The position numbers and the translations under genes are program-made. Under the pieces are notes generated by a model. It was not told the DNA's origin. It was given only the letters and a program-made list of their open reading frames with translations, and searched no databases. From Formosa agariphila KMM 3901 (GTDB lineage Bacteria > Bacteroidota > Bacteroidia > Flavobacteriales > Flavobacteriaceae), in NCBI RefSeq assembly GCF_000723205.1, contig NZ_HG315671.1, forward strand, positions 3,686,777-3,750,776: a stretch of 64,000 nucleotides of DNA, in the 5' to 3' direction. Numbering within the stretch: the stretch's first letter is position 1; every line of letters begins with the position of its first letter. Shown here one piece after another: positions 26,086 through 33,694 of the stretch.

Positions 26086-26450
26086 CACTTGAGACCCTTG
26101 CTCATATTTTAAATTATTTTTTTGACATGGGAAAAAATGAAAGCCAAGTAAAATTCTGGGGAAAACTGTTTTCTGAAATAGAATCAAACCCCATAAAACA
26201 GCAACTTATATCTTTTAATGAATCTATAAAAGAGACCATAGAAAAAAGAAATTCTTTTACGCATAGGTTTCCTCAAAACGAAAATGATTTTCGCACGACA
26301 TTAACCACCACCGAAGGGAGAAACCTTTTACAATGCAATATGAGAAAGCGCATAAAAAATGAGGAATTTTTACAAAACATTACAGAATCATCAAAACTGT
26401 TAGAGTCGTTAATTAATAACTTAAAATTAGAATTTGACGACATAGTGTAA
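26086..26450 (+). pseudogene. 5'-truncated HEPN-like protein (Cthe_2314-like)
   Basis: The sense sequence begins about 26086 with SLETLAHILNYFFD and continues with IKETIEKRNSFTHRFP, the RNxxxH-type segment of HEPN families. A usable ATG is at 26127 (MGKNESQVKF), leaving 107 residues. The upstream frame back to 25998 is AT-rich translation through palindromes and is not protein-like. It therefore looks like the 3' part of a longer gene cut at the right border of the cassette array. A short functional version cannot be excluded. Confidence 0.55.
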
Positions 26451-26454
26451 AATA

Positions 26455-27186
26455 CTAAATAGTCACACCATCATATTGCACTTCATTCAAAACAGACGGA
26501 ACATTACTTTCTAATTTAGGACTAAACACATCCTTACTAACTGTATAAGTATGTAGTTTATCTTCAGAATAATTAAAATTCACTAGCTCTTTAATTTGAG
26601 TATCAGATACGCTTGAAGATAGCCATGCTTTGACATGTTCTGCATCCAAAATTAAAGGCTGACGCTTTTTAACGTTGTGGATTTTAGCAAATAATGGTGA
26701 AGCTACTTTAGTAATGACTGAAAACGTTACATAGGTTCCAATAATAGTATATATTCCTGCTAAGGAAAGTGGTTCTCTATTACCATTTTGAATAAAAAAC
26801 GGATATTTCTTCTTCTCAAACTCATGAGGCTCATAAAAACCTGTTACCGGAATGATACAGCGTTGCTCGTGAATGGCATTTTTATAAATGAAGTGATTGA
26901 ACAGTTTTTCAGCACGTGCGTTGAGTCCGCCACCATATTTTACAGCTTCTTTGTAATACGGGTTTATTTGATCCGGTGTTTTAGTATAGGGCACAATACC
27001 CCAAACACCAGGTGCCAATACCTCTGGCTTTTGCTGTGGGATGACTAACATATTAGGATGCGTGAATCCGTTTAAATGATATTGAGGCGTATCGAAAATA
27101 GAACGAACATCTTCAGCACTTAATTTCACACCAAAATGTTTGTCTAGTCTTTTAGTTTTGGAGGTGGTTGCCGTATGGAAACACAT
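26455..27186 (-). CDS. SRAP (YedK/HMCES-type) DNA-crosslink protein
   Basis: 243 residues from MCFHTATTSK; I set this start because Cys2 must be exposed for catalysis after Met removal, and the longer frame from 27234 buries it. Family signs: NARAEKLF near 74, VTGFYEPHEF near 106-115, and AKIHNVKKRQPLIL with the conserved His. SRAP proteins bind abasic sites in single-stranded DNA through a thiazolidine link to Cys2. Such genes are common on conjugative elements, where single-stranded DNA is exposed. Confidence 0.9.
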   Translation of the reverse strand: MCFHTATTSKTKRLDKHFGVKLSAEDVRSIFDTPQYHLNGFTHPNMLVIPQQKPEVLAPGVWGIVPYTKTPDQINPYYKEAVKYGGGLNARAEKLFNHFIYKNAIHEQRCIIPVTGFYEPHEFEKKKYPFFIQNGNREPLSLAGIYTIIGTYVTFSVITKVASPLFAKIHNVKKRQPLILDAEHVKAWLSSSVSDTQIKELVNFNYSEDKLHTYTVSKDVFSPKLESNVPSVLNEVQYDGVTI

Positions 27187-27372
27187 GAATAAATCTTTTA
27201 TTAAATCCAATATACTAAAAAACAAATAAAGCATTCTTAATATTTAAAAACGCTAATTACACAATCACAATAAAACACACACCTCTCTGCAATTCAACGA
27301 ATTAAAAACAAATAACTAGTGAATCCTGAGGATATTTCTTACTTTCAAATTAACTAACTTACTAACCTACAA

Positions 27373-28296
27373 ATGTTTCCACAAATCTACCAAGTAAAAT
27401 TGGTGTCATACACCTATGTATCCCCTTTACATTGGACTACAATCCTAATGGCTTCTATTCTAACCGCAATAATTATATTTCAATTATTAAGAATACTATA
27501 TAAGCCTAAAAAAAATTGGAAAGTAAAGCTCAACTACCTGAGTTTAACTTCAATTTACCTCGTTCTCAATTTAACAAACAACCTACTTCCCAATAAAAAT
27601 GTGCCATTGCCAGTTTTAATCCAACTAAGCATAGAATGTGCTTTAGGATTATCTGTATGTTTATACACTATTTGGTATTTATATACAGAGTTTAATATTT
27701 CAACTAAACACAAGATTTTTAAGATTAAAAATTTAATTAGAACAATGGCCTTATGCTATGTCTTACTGTTTATTTTACCACTTTATCTAACTAGATCTAT
27801 CCAATTAGCATACACCTATTTTTTAATCTACCCTATTATTCTCGCCATCGCTTTTGTGATTAGCTTTGTATTTACCGCTAGAAAATTTATATCCTATTCT
27901 AGTGATTTTAAATTTAGGACTTACTTGGCTCTAAGTGCAATTGTTTTTTTAACGTTCTTGCCCGTGCTTACTTGGTTTCATGTTTTTGAACCTTGGATTA
28001 TTTCAATGACTAGTATTTCATTTCTTTTAATATCTGTAATAGAATTGGATAGTTATCTATATAGAATTAGAAATGAAGCTGTTATAAAACTCGTAAAACA
28101 ACTTCATCCCGAATTTACAGATAGGGAAAATGAAATTGCCCTTCAAATAATAAAAGAGTCAAATTACAAGGTCATTGCTAAACATATGTTTATCGCAGAA
28201 AGCACCGTTAGAAAACATGCTTCTAACATTTTTAGTAAATCTAATTGCTCTAATAGAAGTCAGTTTATAAGCAAATTTAAAAAAACACCCCTCTGA
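27373..28296 (+). CDS. Membrane protein with LuxR-type HTH domain
   Basis: 307 residues. Six or seven hydrophobic segments lie within residues 20-225. A cytoplasmic LuxR-type helix-turn-helix closes the protein: FTDRENEIALQII, then YKVIAKHMFIAESTVRKHAS. This is a membrane-embedded one-component regulator; the signal is unknown. It stands alone with 180-190 noncoding bases on each side, upstream of rteC, and may govern ICE functions. The family layout is known in Flavobacteriia, but I give no specific name. Confidence 0.82.
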   Translation: MFPQIYQVKLVSYTYVSPLHWTTILMASILTAIIIFQLLRILYKPKKNWKVKLNYLSLTSIYLVLNLTNNLLPNKNVPLPVLIQLSIECALGLSVCLYTIWYLYTEFNISTKHKIFKIKNLIRTMALCYVLLFILPLYLTRSIQLAYTYFLIYPIILAIAFVISFVFTARKFISYSSDFKFRTYLALSAIVFLTFLPVLTWFHVFEPWIISMTSISFLLISVIELDSYLYRIRNEAVIKLVKQLHPEFTDRENEIALQIIKESNYKVIAKHMFIAESTVRKHASNIFSKSNCSNRSQFISKFKKTPL

Positions 28297-28489
28297 GAAC
28301 CCTTACTATCATTGAATGCGTATGTTTGTGTAGTACATCTACGCAGAATATACGCATATTTAAATACCGTTAATAAATCAATTTTCGGACATTTATAAAG
28401 CCCTTCCCAAAGTATAGAATAAGAAAAGACATAGATACTCTTTTAGGAAAAACTACTAAAAATAATTTCTCTAACTAAAAACTATACTA

Positions 28490-29305
28490 ATGAACTATCA
28501 AATCGAATTAACAAAATTTCAGAATGAATTAAATGTAATAAACAACTCTACAAATGAAATTATCAATCAAGCAAACGCTTCCATATTACTAAGTAGAAAT
28601 ACGCTTTCAAACTTAAAAAAAATCATGTTTCAAATTGGATTCAAAACAGTTGATGATGAAATCCACTTTTTTAAAGTCACCAAACAAGTTCCCCTAATAC
28701 AAATTGTTTATTATACTGAAATTCGAAATTTTGAATTAAACCTTCCAAAGGGAAGTGAAATAACTCAACAGGCTTATATCCATAAGAAATTAACCGAAAT
28801 AGACCAATTCTTTGTTAGAAATATACACTTTAACCAATATGTTATTTGTGGCCATACCCACTCCGATAAATTATACTTCACAAGATCTGCTGCAGACAAA
28901 ATACCGTATTCATGTTCCGATTTATATTTTAGAGATCCAGAATTTAGTACAGCATATGATATGCTACTTGCTAAACATCAAGCCTTCCTTTTGGTCGTAG
29001 ACCACTTAAAATATAAACTAACTGGAAATAAGAGTAAAACACCAAATATAATTCCCCTTAAATGGACAGCTACCAAAAATGCTCTCACAGAACTTATTTA
29101 TGGATTACACCAAAGTGGTGCATTAAATAATGGCAATTCAACATTAAAAGACATAGTGCATTCTTTTCAAATTATGTTTTCATGTGACTTAGGAAATATT
29201 TATCAGAAATATGCCGAAATGAAATATAAAAACAATGAGCTTCCCACTTTTTTAAGCATGATGACTAAAAGATTTTTAAATAATATTTCGGATCCTGAAG
29301 ATTAA
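28490..29305 (+). CDS. rteC: RteC-like regulator of ICE excision
   Basis: 271 residues. RteC family signs: IQIVYYTEIRNFELNLPKGS near 67-86, FFVRNIHFNQYVICG, DKLYFTRSA near 124, and LKWTATKNALTELIYGLHQSGALNNG near 183-208. In CTnDOT, RteC activates the excision operon by binding inverted repeats upstream of xis2c. Here the next gene is an excisionase-like HTH protein and two palindromes lie between them, the same logic. No RteA/RteB pair is visible. Confidence 0.85.
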   Translation: MNYQIELTKFQNELNVINNSTNEIINQANASILLSRNTLSNLKKIMFQIGFKTVDDEIHFFKVTKQVPLIQIVYYTEIRNFELNLPKGSEITQQAYIHKKLTEIDQFFVRNIHFNQYVICGHTHSDKLYFTRSAADKIPYSCSDLYFRDPEFSTAYDMLLAKHQAFLLVVDHLKYKLTGNKSKTPNIIPLKWTATKNALTELIYGLHQSGALNNGNSTLKDIVHSFQIMFSCDLGNIYQKYAEMKYKNNELPTFLSMMTKRFLNNISDPED

Positions 29306-29316
29306 TTAAAGAACAG

Positions 29317-29469
29317 AGTTCGATAGAACTACGGTTAACTATTTTTTGAAATAATTCCTAGTAAAATACACTATACACGAGCAAACTCACCATGCTTTTT
29401 ACCTGATTTTAAACCACTTAATACTGTTTACTTACAAATGTTAAAAATTAACCGAGTTCGATTCAACTC
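29317..29469 (+). promoter_or_regulatory. Two related palindromes, possible RteC sites
   Basis: AGTTC-GATA-GAACT (29317-29330) and GAGTT-CGATTC-AACTC (29454-29469) share GAGTTCGAT in the same direction, 138 bases apart, in the 226-base gap between rteC and the excisionase-like gene. Position fits binding sites for RteC. Confidence 0.5.
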
Positions 29470-29531
29470 CTGCTAAAAACTCATTTAAAGTATTGAGATT
29501 TGTAACATATTAATTTTTAAAACCTTACAAT

Positions 29532-29813
29532 ATGCCAACAAGTATTATTACCACAGAAGATCTTTCTGAATTCAAAATTGAATTGCTGAAAGACATTAAA
29601 ACTTTATTAAACAACAAATCTGAAGCCACTTTAAAAAAGCATTTACGTTCATCTGAAGTTATGAAACTACTACAGATTAGTTCTGGCACTTTACAAAATT
29701 TAAGAATAAATGGCACCCTTCCCTATTCAAAAGTTGGAGGACTTATTTATTATGATGCAGAAAAAATTCAAAAGATGCTAGACGATAATCGTATTGAAGA
29801 TACATTTAAATAA
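29532..29813 (+). CDS. Excisionase-like helix-turn-helix protein
   Basis: 93 residues. The C-terminal half is a winged HTH_17/MerR-like domain: SSEVMKLLQISSGTLQNLRINGTLPYSKVGGLIYYDAEKI. Proteins of this type are encoded near rteC and assist recombination directionality or regulate ICE operons. The stop is 6 bases from the next gene, so it heads a run of four close genes to 32213. The matching integrase is not in this window. Confidence 0.85.
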   Translation: MPTSIITTEDLSEFKIELLKDIKTLLNNKSEATLKKHLRSSEVMKLLQISSGTLQNLRINGTLPYSKVGGLIYYDAEKIQKMLDDNRIEDTFK

Positions 29814-29819
29814 AACCTT

Positions 29820-30467
29820 ATGAACTACATAAAACATCTTAATTCCGTTTTTAAAGTATTTCAGAAAGACCCCAGGCTAAACCCTTCGCATATTAGTCTG
29901 TATATGGCGCTCTTCCAATATTGGAATTATACCAATTTTCAAGACCAATTTTATATTTCTCGAGCTGAAATTATGGGGATAGCAAAATTGGGATCTACAA
30001 AAACCTATTACCGTTGTTTAAGAAACTTAAATGATTGGAAATACCTTTTGTATTTACCTTCTCATAACATGTACAAGGGTAGCCAAATTAGGATGCTCAA
30101 ATTTGATACAAGTAGGAAACAAGCAAGGAACAAGGAAGAAACAACTTGTAAACAAGCGGTAACACCAATACTAAACTTAAATAAACCAAATAGAAACTTT
30201 ATACAAAGTAAGTTACCAAAAAACGAAAATGAAGTTTTAGTTTTTTTTAAATCTAAAAATTGGCCGACTATTGAAGCACAAAAATTCTACAATCACAACC
30301 AGGCGATTGGATGGACGATTGGAGGAAAATCGAAAGTCGAAAACTGGCAAGCTTTAGCTTCTAATTGGATGATAAAGGCCGCTGAAATAGAAAAAAAATC
30401 TGCAGTGTCCCATTTCAAAGACAACCTCATAACCCAAAACAATAAAGATTATGATCAACCTCTATAA
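29820..30467 (+). CDS. Probable replication-initiation-like ICE protein
   Basis: 215 residues. The N-terminal about 100 residues look like a winged-helix replication or regulatory domain: NPSHISLYMALFQYWN, ISRAEIMGIAKLGSTKTYYRCLRNL. The C-terminus (about 130-190) has a DnaD-like helical segment, VLVFFKSKNWPTIEAQKFYN with WTIGGKSKVENWQALASNW. It overlaps the DnaC-like gene by 17 bases, so the two likely act together in loading a helicase. Function inferred from pairing. Confidence 0.65.
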   Translation: MNYIKHLNSVFKVFQKDPRLNPSHISLYMALFQYWNYTNFQDQFYISRAEIMGIAKLGSTKTYYRCLRNLNDWKYLLYLPSHNMYKGSQIRMLKFDTSRKQARNKEETTCKQAVTPILNLNKPNRNFIQSKLPKNENEVLVFFKSKNWPTIEAQKFYNHNQAIGWTIGGKSKVENWQALASNWMIKAAEIEKKSAVSHFKDNLITQNNKDYDQPL

Positions 30468-31107
30468 AATTACCGAAGGAGACGTAGAATATACTTTGGG
30501 AAAAATGAACGGTCAAATGATCTCCTACGATTTTAAAAAAATCCTGGAGTATTTGGAGGCCAAAGGCAAACTGATGTTTGGAGAGCAGTTTAAAATATAC
30601 AAACAAGATCACGATTTGATTCTCAAATTAAGCTGTTATTTTATCAAAGACGAATCCTATTGCGAAGCTCGTGGAATTGATTTAAACAAAGGTATTTTGC
30701 TTTCAGGACCAGTTGGAAGTGGAAAAACAAGCCTTATGAAATTAATCAGAAATTTATCCTTAAACAAAAGGAAGATTGAGGTGGTGCCGACTCGAAATAT
30801 AGTCTTCGCCTACAATCATTTGGGAACAAAAACCATTGAAGATTTCGGGAATAGGCACTGCTACTGTTTCGATGATTTAGGTATTGAACCTATGGGGAAA
30901 TATTATGGCAATACGTACAACGTTATGGGAGAAATCCTCTTATCTCGATATGAGTTGTTTCTTGAAACAAACATAAAAACCCACCTGACCACCAATCTTA
31001 ACGCTGTGGAAATTGAAGAACGCTATGGAACACGAGTCCGTTCTAGAATGCGCCATTTATTTAATCTGATAACATTTGACAAAGACACTACAGACAAACG
31101 TATTTAA
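30451..31107 (+). CDS. DnaC/IstB-like AAA+ ATPase
   Basis: 218 residues. Walker A GPVGSGKTSLMK near 86-97, Walker B CYCFDDLG near 131-138, and an arginine finger region RYGTRVRSRMRH near 191-202. This is the DnaC-type helicase-loader family. Its start lies inside the preceding gene (17-base overlap). Together they could replicate the circular ICE after excision, as known for some conjugative elements; that is inference. Confidence 0.85.
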   Translation: MINLYKITEGDVEYTLGKMNGQMISYDFKKILEYLEAKGKLMFGEQFKIYKQDHDLILKLSCYFIKDESYCEARGIDLNKGILLSGPVGSGKTSLMKLIRNLSLNKRKIEVVPTRNIVFAYNHLGTKTIEDFGNRHCYCFDDLGIEPMGKYYGNTYNVMGEILLSRYELFLETNIKTHLTTNLNAVEIEERYGTRVRSRMRHLFNLITFDKDTTDKRI

Positions 31108-31118
31108 AACTAAACCTT

Positions 31119-32213
31119 ATGAAAATAGCAACTTTCAATATTCAAAATTTATTTCATCGCGATAAAAATCTTATCCATGTAAATCCGAGTAAAAATCTAA
31201 AAGATTGGATTTCTGAATTGGATAACCTAATGACCATTAAACATAATTCTGAAGACCAACGTGATCGTATCAAAGAACTTTCATTTTTAATTGGTTTCGA
31301 AAAAACCATAGACAAACCCTATGCTGTGCTTCGTAGACGAGCTGGACACCTGTATTTAAAAGGCATTGATCATTCTTTAGAACATAAAGCCAGTTATTTA
31401 AACTATTGGAATGGGTGGATTACATTACAAACCACGCCTATCCCCTATACTGCAGTTGAACATAAAGCCAGACTGATTGCAGATATTAATGCTGATGTCT
31501 TACTGCTTCAAGAAGTAGAAGATCGTGGATCTTTAGAAGAATTTAATCATCAAATATTACCAAAATTTTATTGTGAACCCTACACCCAATGTATCGTTGT
31601 ACAAAGTAATAAATACAATGGATTAGAAATGGGAATACTGCTTAGACAGGGTTATAATCTCCTTGGTATTAAAACACATCAAGATCAAAATTTCATTCAA
31701 TACGATATCGAAACGCCAAAAGGAAAAACGATTCATATTATCAATTTGCATTTAGACAAGCCAACTACCGACTTAAACCAATCTCATTTCGATCGGAAGT
31801 TACAAACCAACCAAGTGGCAAACATTTACAATCAACTACTCCTAAAAGGCCTTAAAAACATCATCATTACTGGCACATTACAAGTCCCTTCATATTGTGA
31901 TTCTTTATCCCCTTTATTTAAAAACACAACTCTAAAGGAAGTCACCAAACATTTATCTTTTGAAGTCGTTTGTGATCATGGTTCTGATCGTTCATACTAC
32001 AGATTAGGTGCCTATAGAAAAGGCGTAAACATCAAACAAAAAGACTATATGCTAGTGTCTCCCAATCTATGGAAATCATTAAAAGATAGTGGCATGAATC
32101 GTAAAGCTATGTGGCCGCCACACAGACCACATTGGACGGTGTATCCGAGCTTAAAACACAAAGGACAAGCCGCGAGTGAACACCCCATTATTTGGGCTAA
32201 ACTAAAATTGTAA
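31119..32213 (+). CDS. Endonuclease/exonuclease/phosphatase family protein with altered motif
   Basis: 364 residues. EEP fold signs: KIATFNIQNLF at the start, DVLLLQEVEDRG near 128-139, IHIINLHLDKP near 206, and ASEHPIIWAKL at the end (the SDHxP position). The usual GDFN block, which supplies catalytic Asp and Asn, reads ITGTLQVPS here (near 250), so key residues seem lost. It may be inactive or have a changed activity. Same direction as the replication genes, 11 bases after the ATPase gene. Confidence 0.8.
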   Translation: MKIATFNIQNLFHRDKNLIHVNPSKNLKDWISELDNLMTIKHNSEDQRDRIKELSFLIGFEKTIDKPYAVLRRRAGHLYLKGIDHSLEHKASYLNYWNGWITLQTTPIPYTAVEHKARLIADINADVLLLQEVEDRGSLEEFNHQILPKFYCEPYTQCIVVQSNKYNGLEMGILLRQGYNLLGIKTHQDQNFIQYDIETPKGKTIHIINLHLDKPTTDLNQSHFDRKLQTNQVANIYNQLLLKGLKNIIITGTLQVPSYCDSLSPLFKNTTLKEVTKHLSFEVVCDHGSDRSYYRLGAYRKGVNIKQKDYMLVSPNLWKSLKDSGMNRKAMWPPHRPHWTVYPSLKHKGQAASEHPIIWAKLKL

Positions 32214-32318
32214 ATCAGAATGACTTATTTTTTAATCTCTTCAACCAAACCTTTAATTCAGTATAAGTTGATAGCATAATTTCCTTAAACACAAGGACGG
32301 TTTGTATATAAAACTGTT

Positions 32319-32951
32319 TCATTTTTTTAAGTTTGAATTAATGGTTTGGTTTATTTTAAGAGCAATTTGATGGATTCCTTTTTTACTTGATAAATAAGTT
32401 TCATCTTCAGGATTCGATAGAAATCCGAGTTCTAAAAGCACACTAGGCGTATCATTTACCAAATTTCTAAGCACATGAAAGTTTTCAAACTTAACTCCTC
32501 TACTTTCTAAATTCTTAAACTGTGTCAACTGTTTTTCTAAAACATAGCCCCAATAGACCGCATCTGCTTTAAATCTTCCACTTTTGCTATATGCATATAC
32601 TTCTACCCCATTTGCATCTTCATGAGTTGTATTATTACAGTGTAACGACAAAAAAAGCATGGGTTTTAATGCTTTTGCTAGTCGCGTGCGATTTTTAAGG
32701 GCGATTAACGTATCTGTATACCGCGTTAAATACATTTCTAAGCCCGATGTTTCATCCATCCGATTTTGCTCAATCATTGCCTTTGCAATAGCTAAAACAA
32801 TATCCTTTTCCAGTTTTTGTTGGTGGCTGCCAACGGCTCCCGAATCTATACCGCCATGACCAGGATCAATAATAACAACCTGACCAAAAACAATATTGCT
32901 TAACATGAGCATGCCAAATACAATTACAATATGTATCGTCCTGTGTTTCAT
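32319..32951 (-). CDS. N-acetylmuramoyl-L-alanine amidase (Amidase_3)
   Basis: 210 residues with a signal peptide (about 1-24). Zinc amidase motifs: IIDPGHGGIDSG near 27-38, FLSLHCNN near 100, and the catalytic Glu in LLELGFLSN near 175. It cuts the peptide side chain from peptidoglycan. Encoded divergently from the tra operon, it probably opens the wall for the transfer channel, the job that lytic enzymes do in many conjugation systems. All catalytic residues that I can identify are present. Confidence 0.92.
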   Translation of the reverse strand: MKHRTIHIVIVFGMLMLSNIVFGQVVIIDPGHGGIDSGAVGSHQQKLEKDIVLAIAKAMIEQNRMDETSGLEMYLTRYTDTLIALKNRTRLAKALKPMLFLSLHCNNTTHEDANGVEVYAYSKSGRFKADAVYWGYVLEKQLTQFKNLESRGVKFENFHVLRNLVNDTPSVLLELGFLSNPEDETYLSSKKGIHQIALKINQTINSNLKK

Positions 32952-33010
32952 TTTGTTAAAGTTTTATTACACAAAATGAAGCGTTTTCTCTAAATCCATG
33001 ATAATACTCT

Positions 33011-33040
33011 AAAAATTAACAGTTTGAAATGTTAATTTTT
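33011..33040. promoter_or_regulatory. Perfect inverted repeat upstream of the tra operon
   Basis: AAAAATTAACA (33011-33021) and TGTTAATTTTT (33030-33040), 11-base arms with an 8-base spacer, lie in the divergent gap between the amidase gene and traE. Its place suggests an operator acting on one or both promoters. Confidence 0.5.
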
Positions 33041-33128
33041 TCAACTTCTCTATCATTTCTTTGATTCCCTCATAGATTCCATAATGAAAATATTCACTAA
33101 CTGCCTTTTAGGGCTAAATCTATGTATT

Positions 33129-33416
33129 ATGAAAAAATCAACTTTTCTTTTTTTATCGTTTCTATTAGCATCGCTATCGGCCTCTGCTCAAATTGGAGGT
33201 ATTGAAAATTCTGTAAATGATGTGTCTGACACCATCAGAACCATCTTCCCAATTATTCTAGGGGTTATCTTTTTAATCGGATTCTTATTTAATGCCGGTC
33301 ACTTTTTTGGAGAGAATGCTGATCTAAAAAAGGGAATTACTCGTGTCTTAGTTTTTGTTCTTATCGCAGGCGCTGTAGTGGGAATTTTCACATATCTAAT
33401 CGGAATTGTGGTCTAA
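33129..33416 (+). CDS. traE: Conjugation protein TraE (DUF4134)
   Basis: 95 residues from MKKSTFLFLS; a longer frame from 33084 adds 15 residues ahead of a clean signal peptide, so I use the inner start. Signal peptide to about 21 (ASAQ), then two membrane segments (about 35-58 and 70-92). It matches the small VirB2/pilin-like TraE of Bacteroidetes conjugative elements. Its stop overlaps the traF start by one base (TAATG type). First gene of the tra operon. Confidence 0.88.
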   Translation: MKKSTFLFLSFLLASLSASAQIGGIENSVNDVSDTIRTIFPIILGVIFLIGFLFNAGHFFGENADLKKGITRVLVFVLIAGAVVGIFTYLIGIVV

Positions 33417-33694
33417 TGAAACGCTACGTCATATACAAAGATATTCGTAAGCGTGCCATCATATTTGGTTTGCCTATGCTGTATTTCGCTGTGATGATGA
33501 TGGTGATTATTTTATCGCTTTTGGTAATCATCTTCTCTTTCAGCTTTCAGATGGTTATTGTTGTACTTATCGCAAATGCAGGACTCTATATCCTACTTAC
33601 AAGACTCGTAAAGCATCCCTTTCACCTACAGCTGGGCAATACCTTTCCAAAACTTATAAGCAATAAGCAATGTTCAAACCTGAATTATGAATAA
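33416..33694 (+). CDS. traF: Conjugation protein TraF (DUF4133, VirB3-like)
   Basis: 92 residues, with a basic N-terminus and two membrane segments (about 16-36 and 40-62). This length and topology fit the DUF4133/TraF family, the VirB3 counterpart of the channel. It overlaps traE by one base and traG by eight bases. Identification rests on topology plus fixed gene order. Confidence 0.85.
   Translation: MKRYVIYKDIRKRAIIFGLPMLYFAVMMMVIILSLLVIIFSFSFQMVIVVLIANAGLYILLTRLVKHPFHLQLGNTFPKLISNKQCSNLNYE

Noticed and set aside
25998..26126. Extended start of the HEPN-like protein
   Set aside because: Reads through two palindromes as an AT-rich Tyr/Phe/Ile string; not protein-like.
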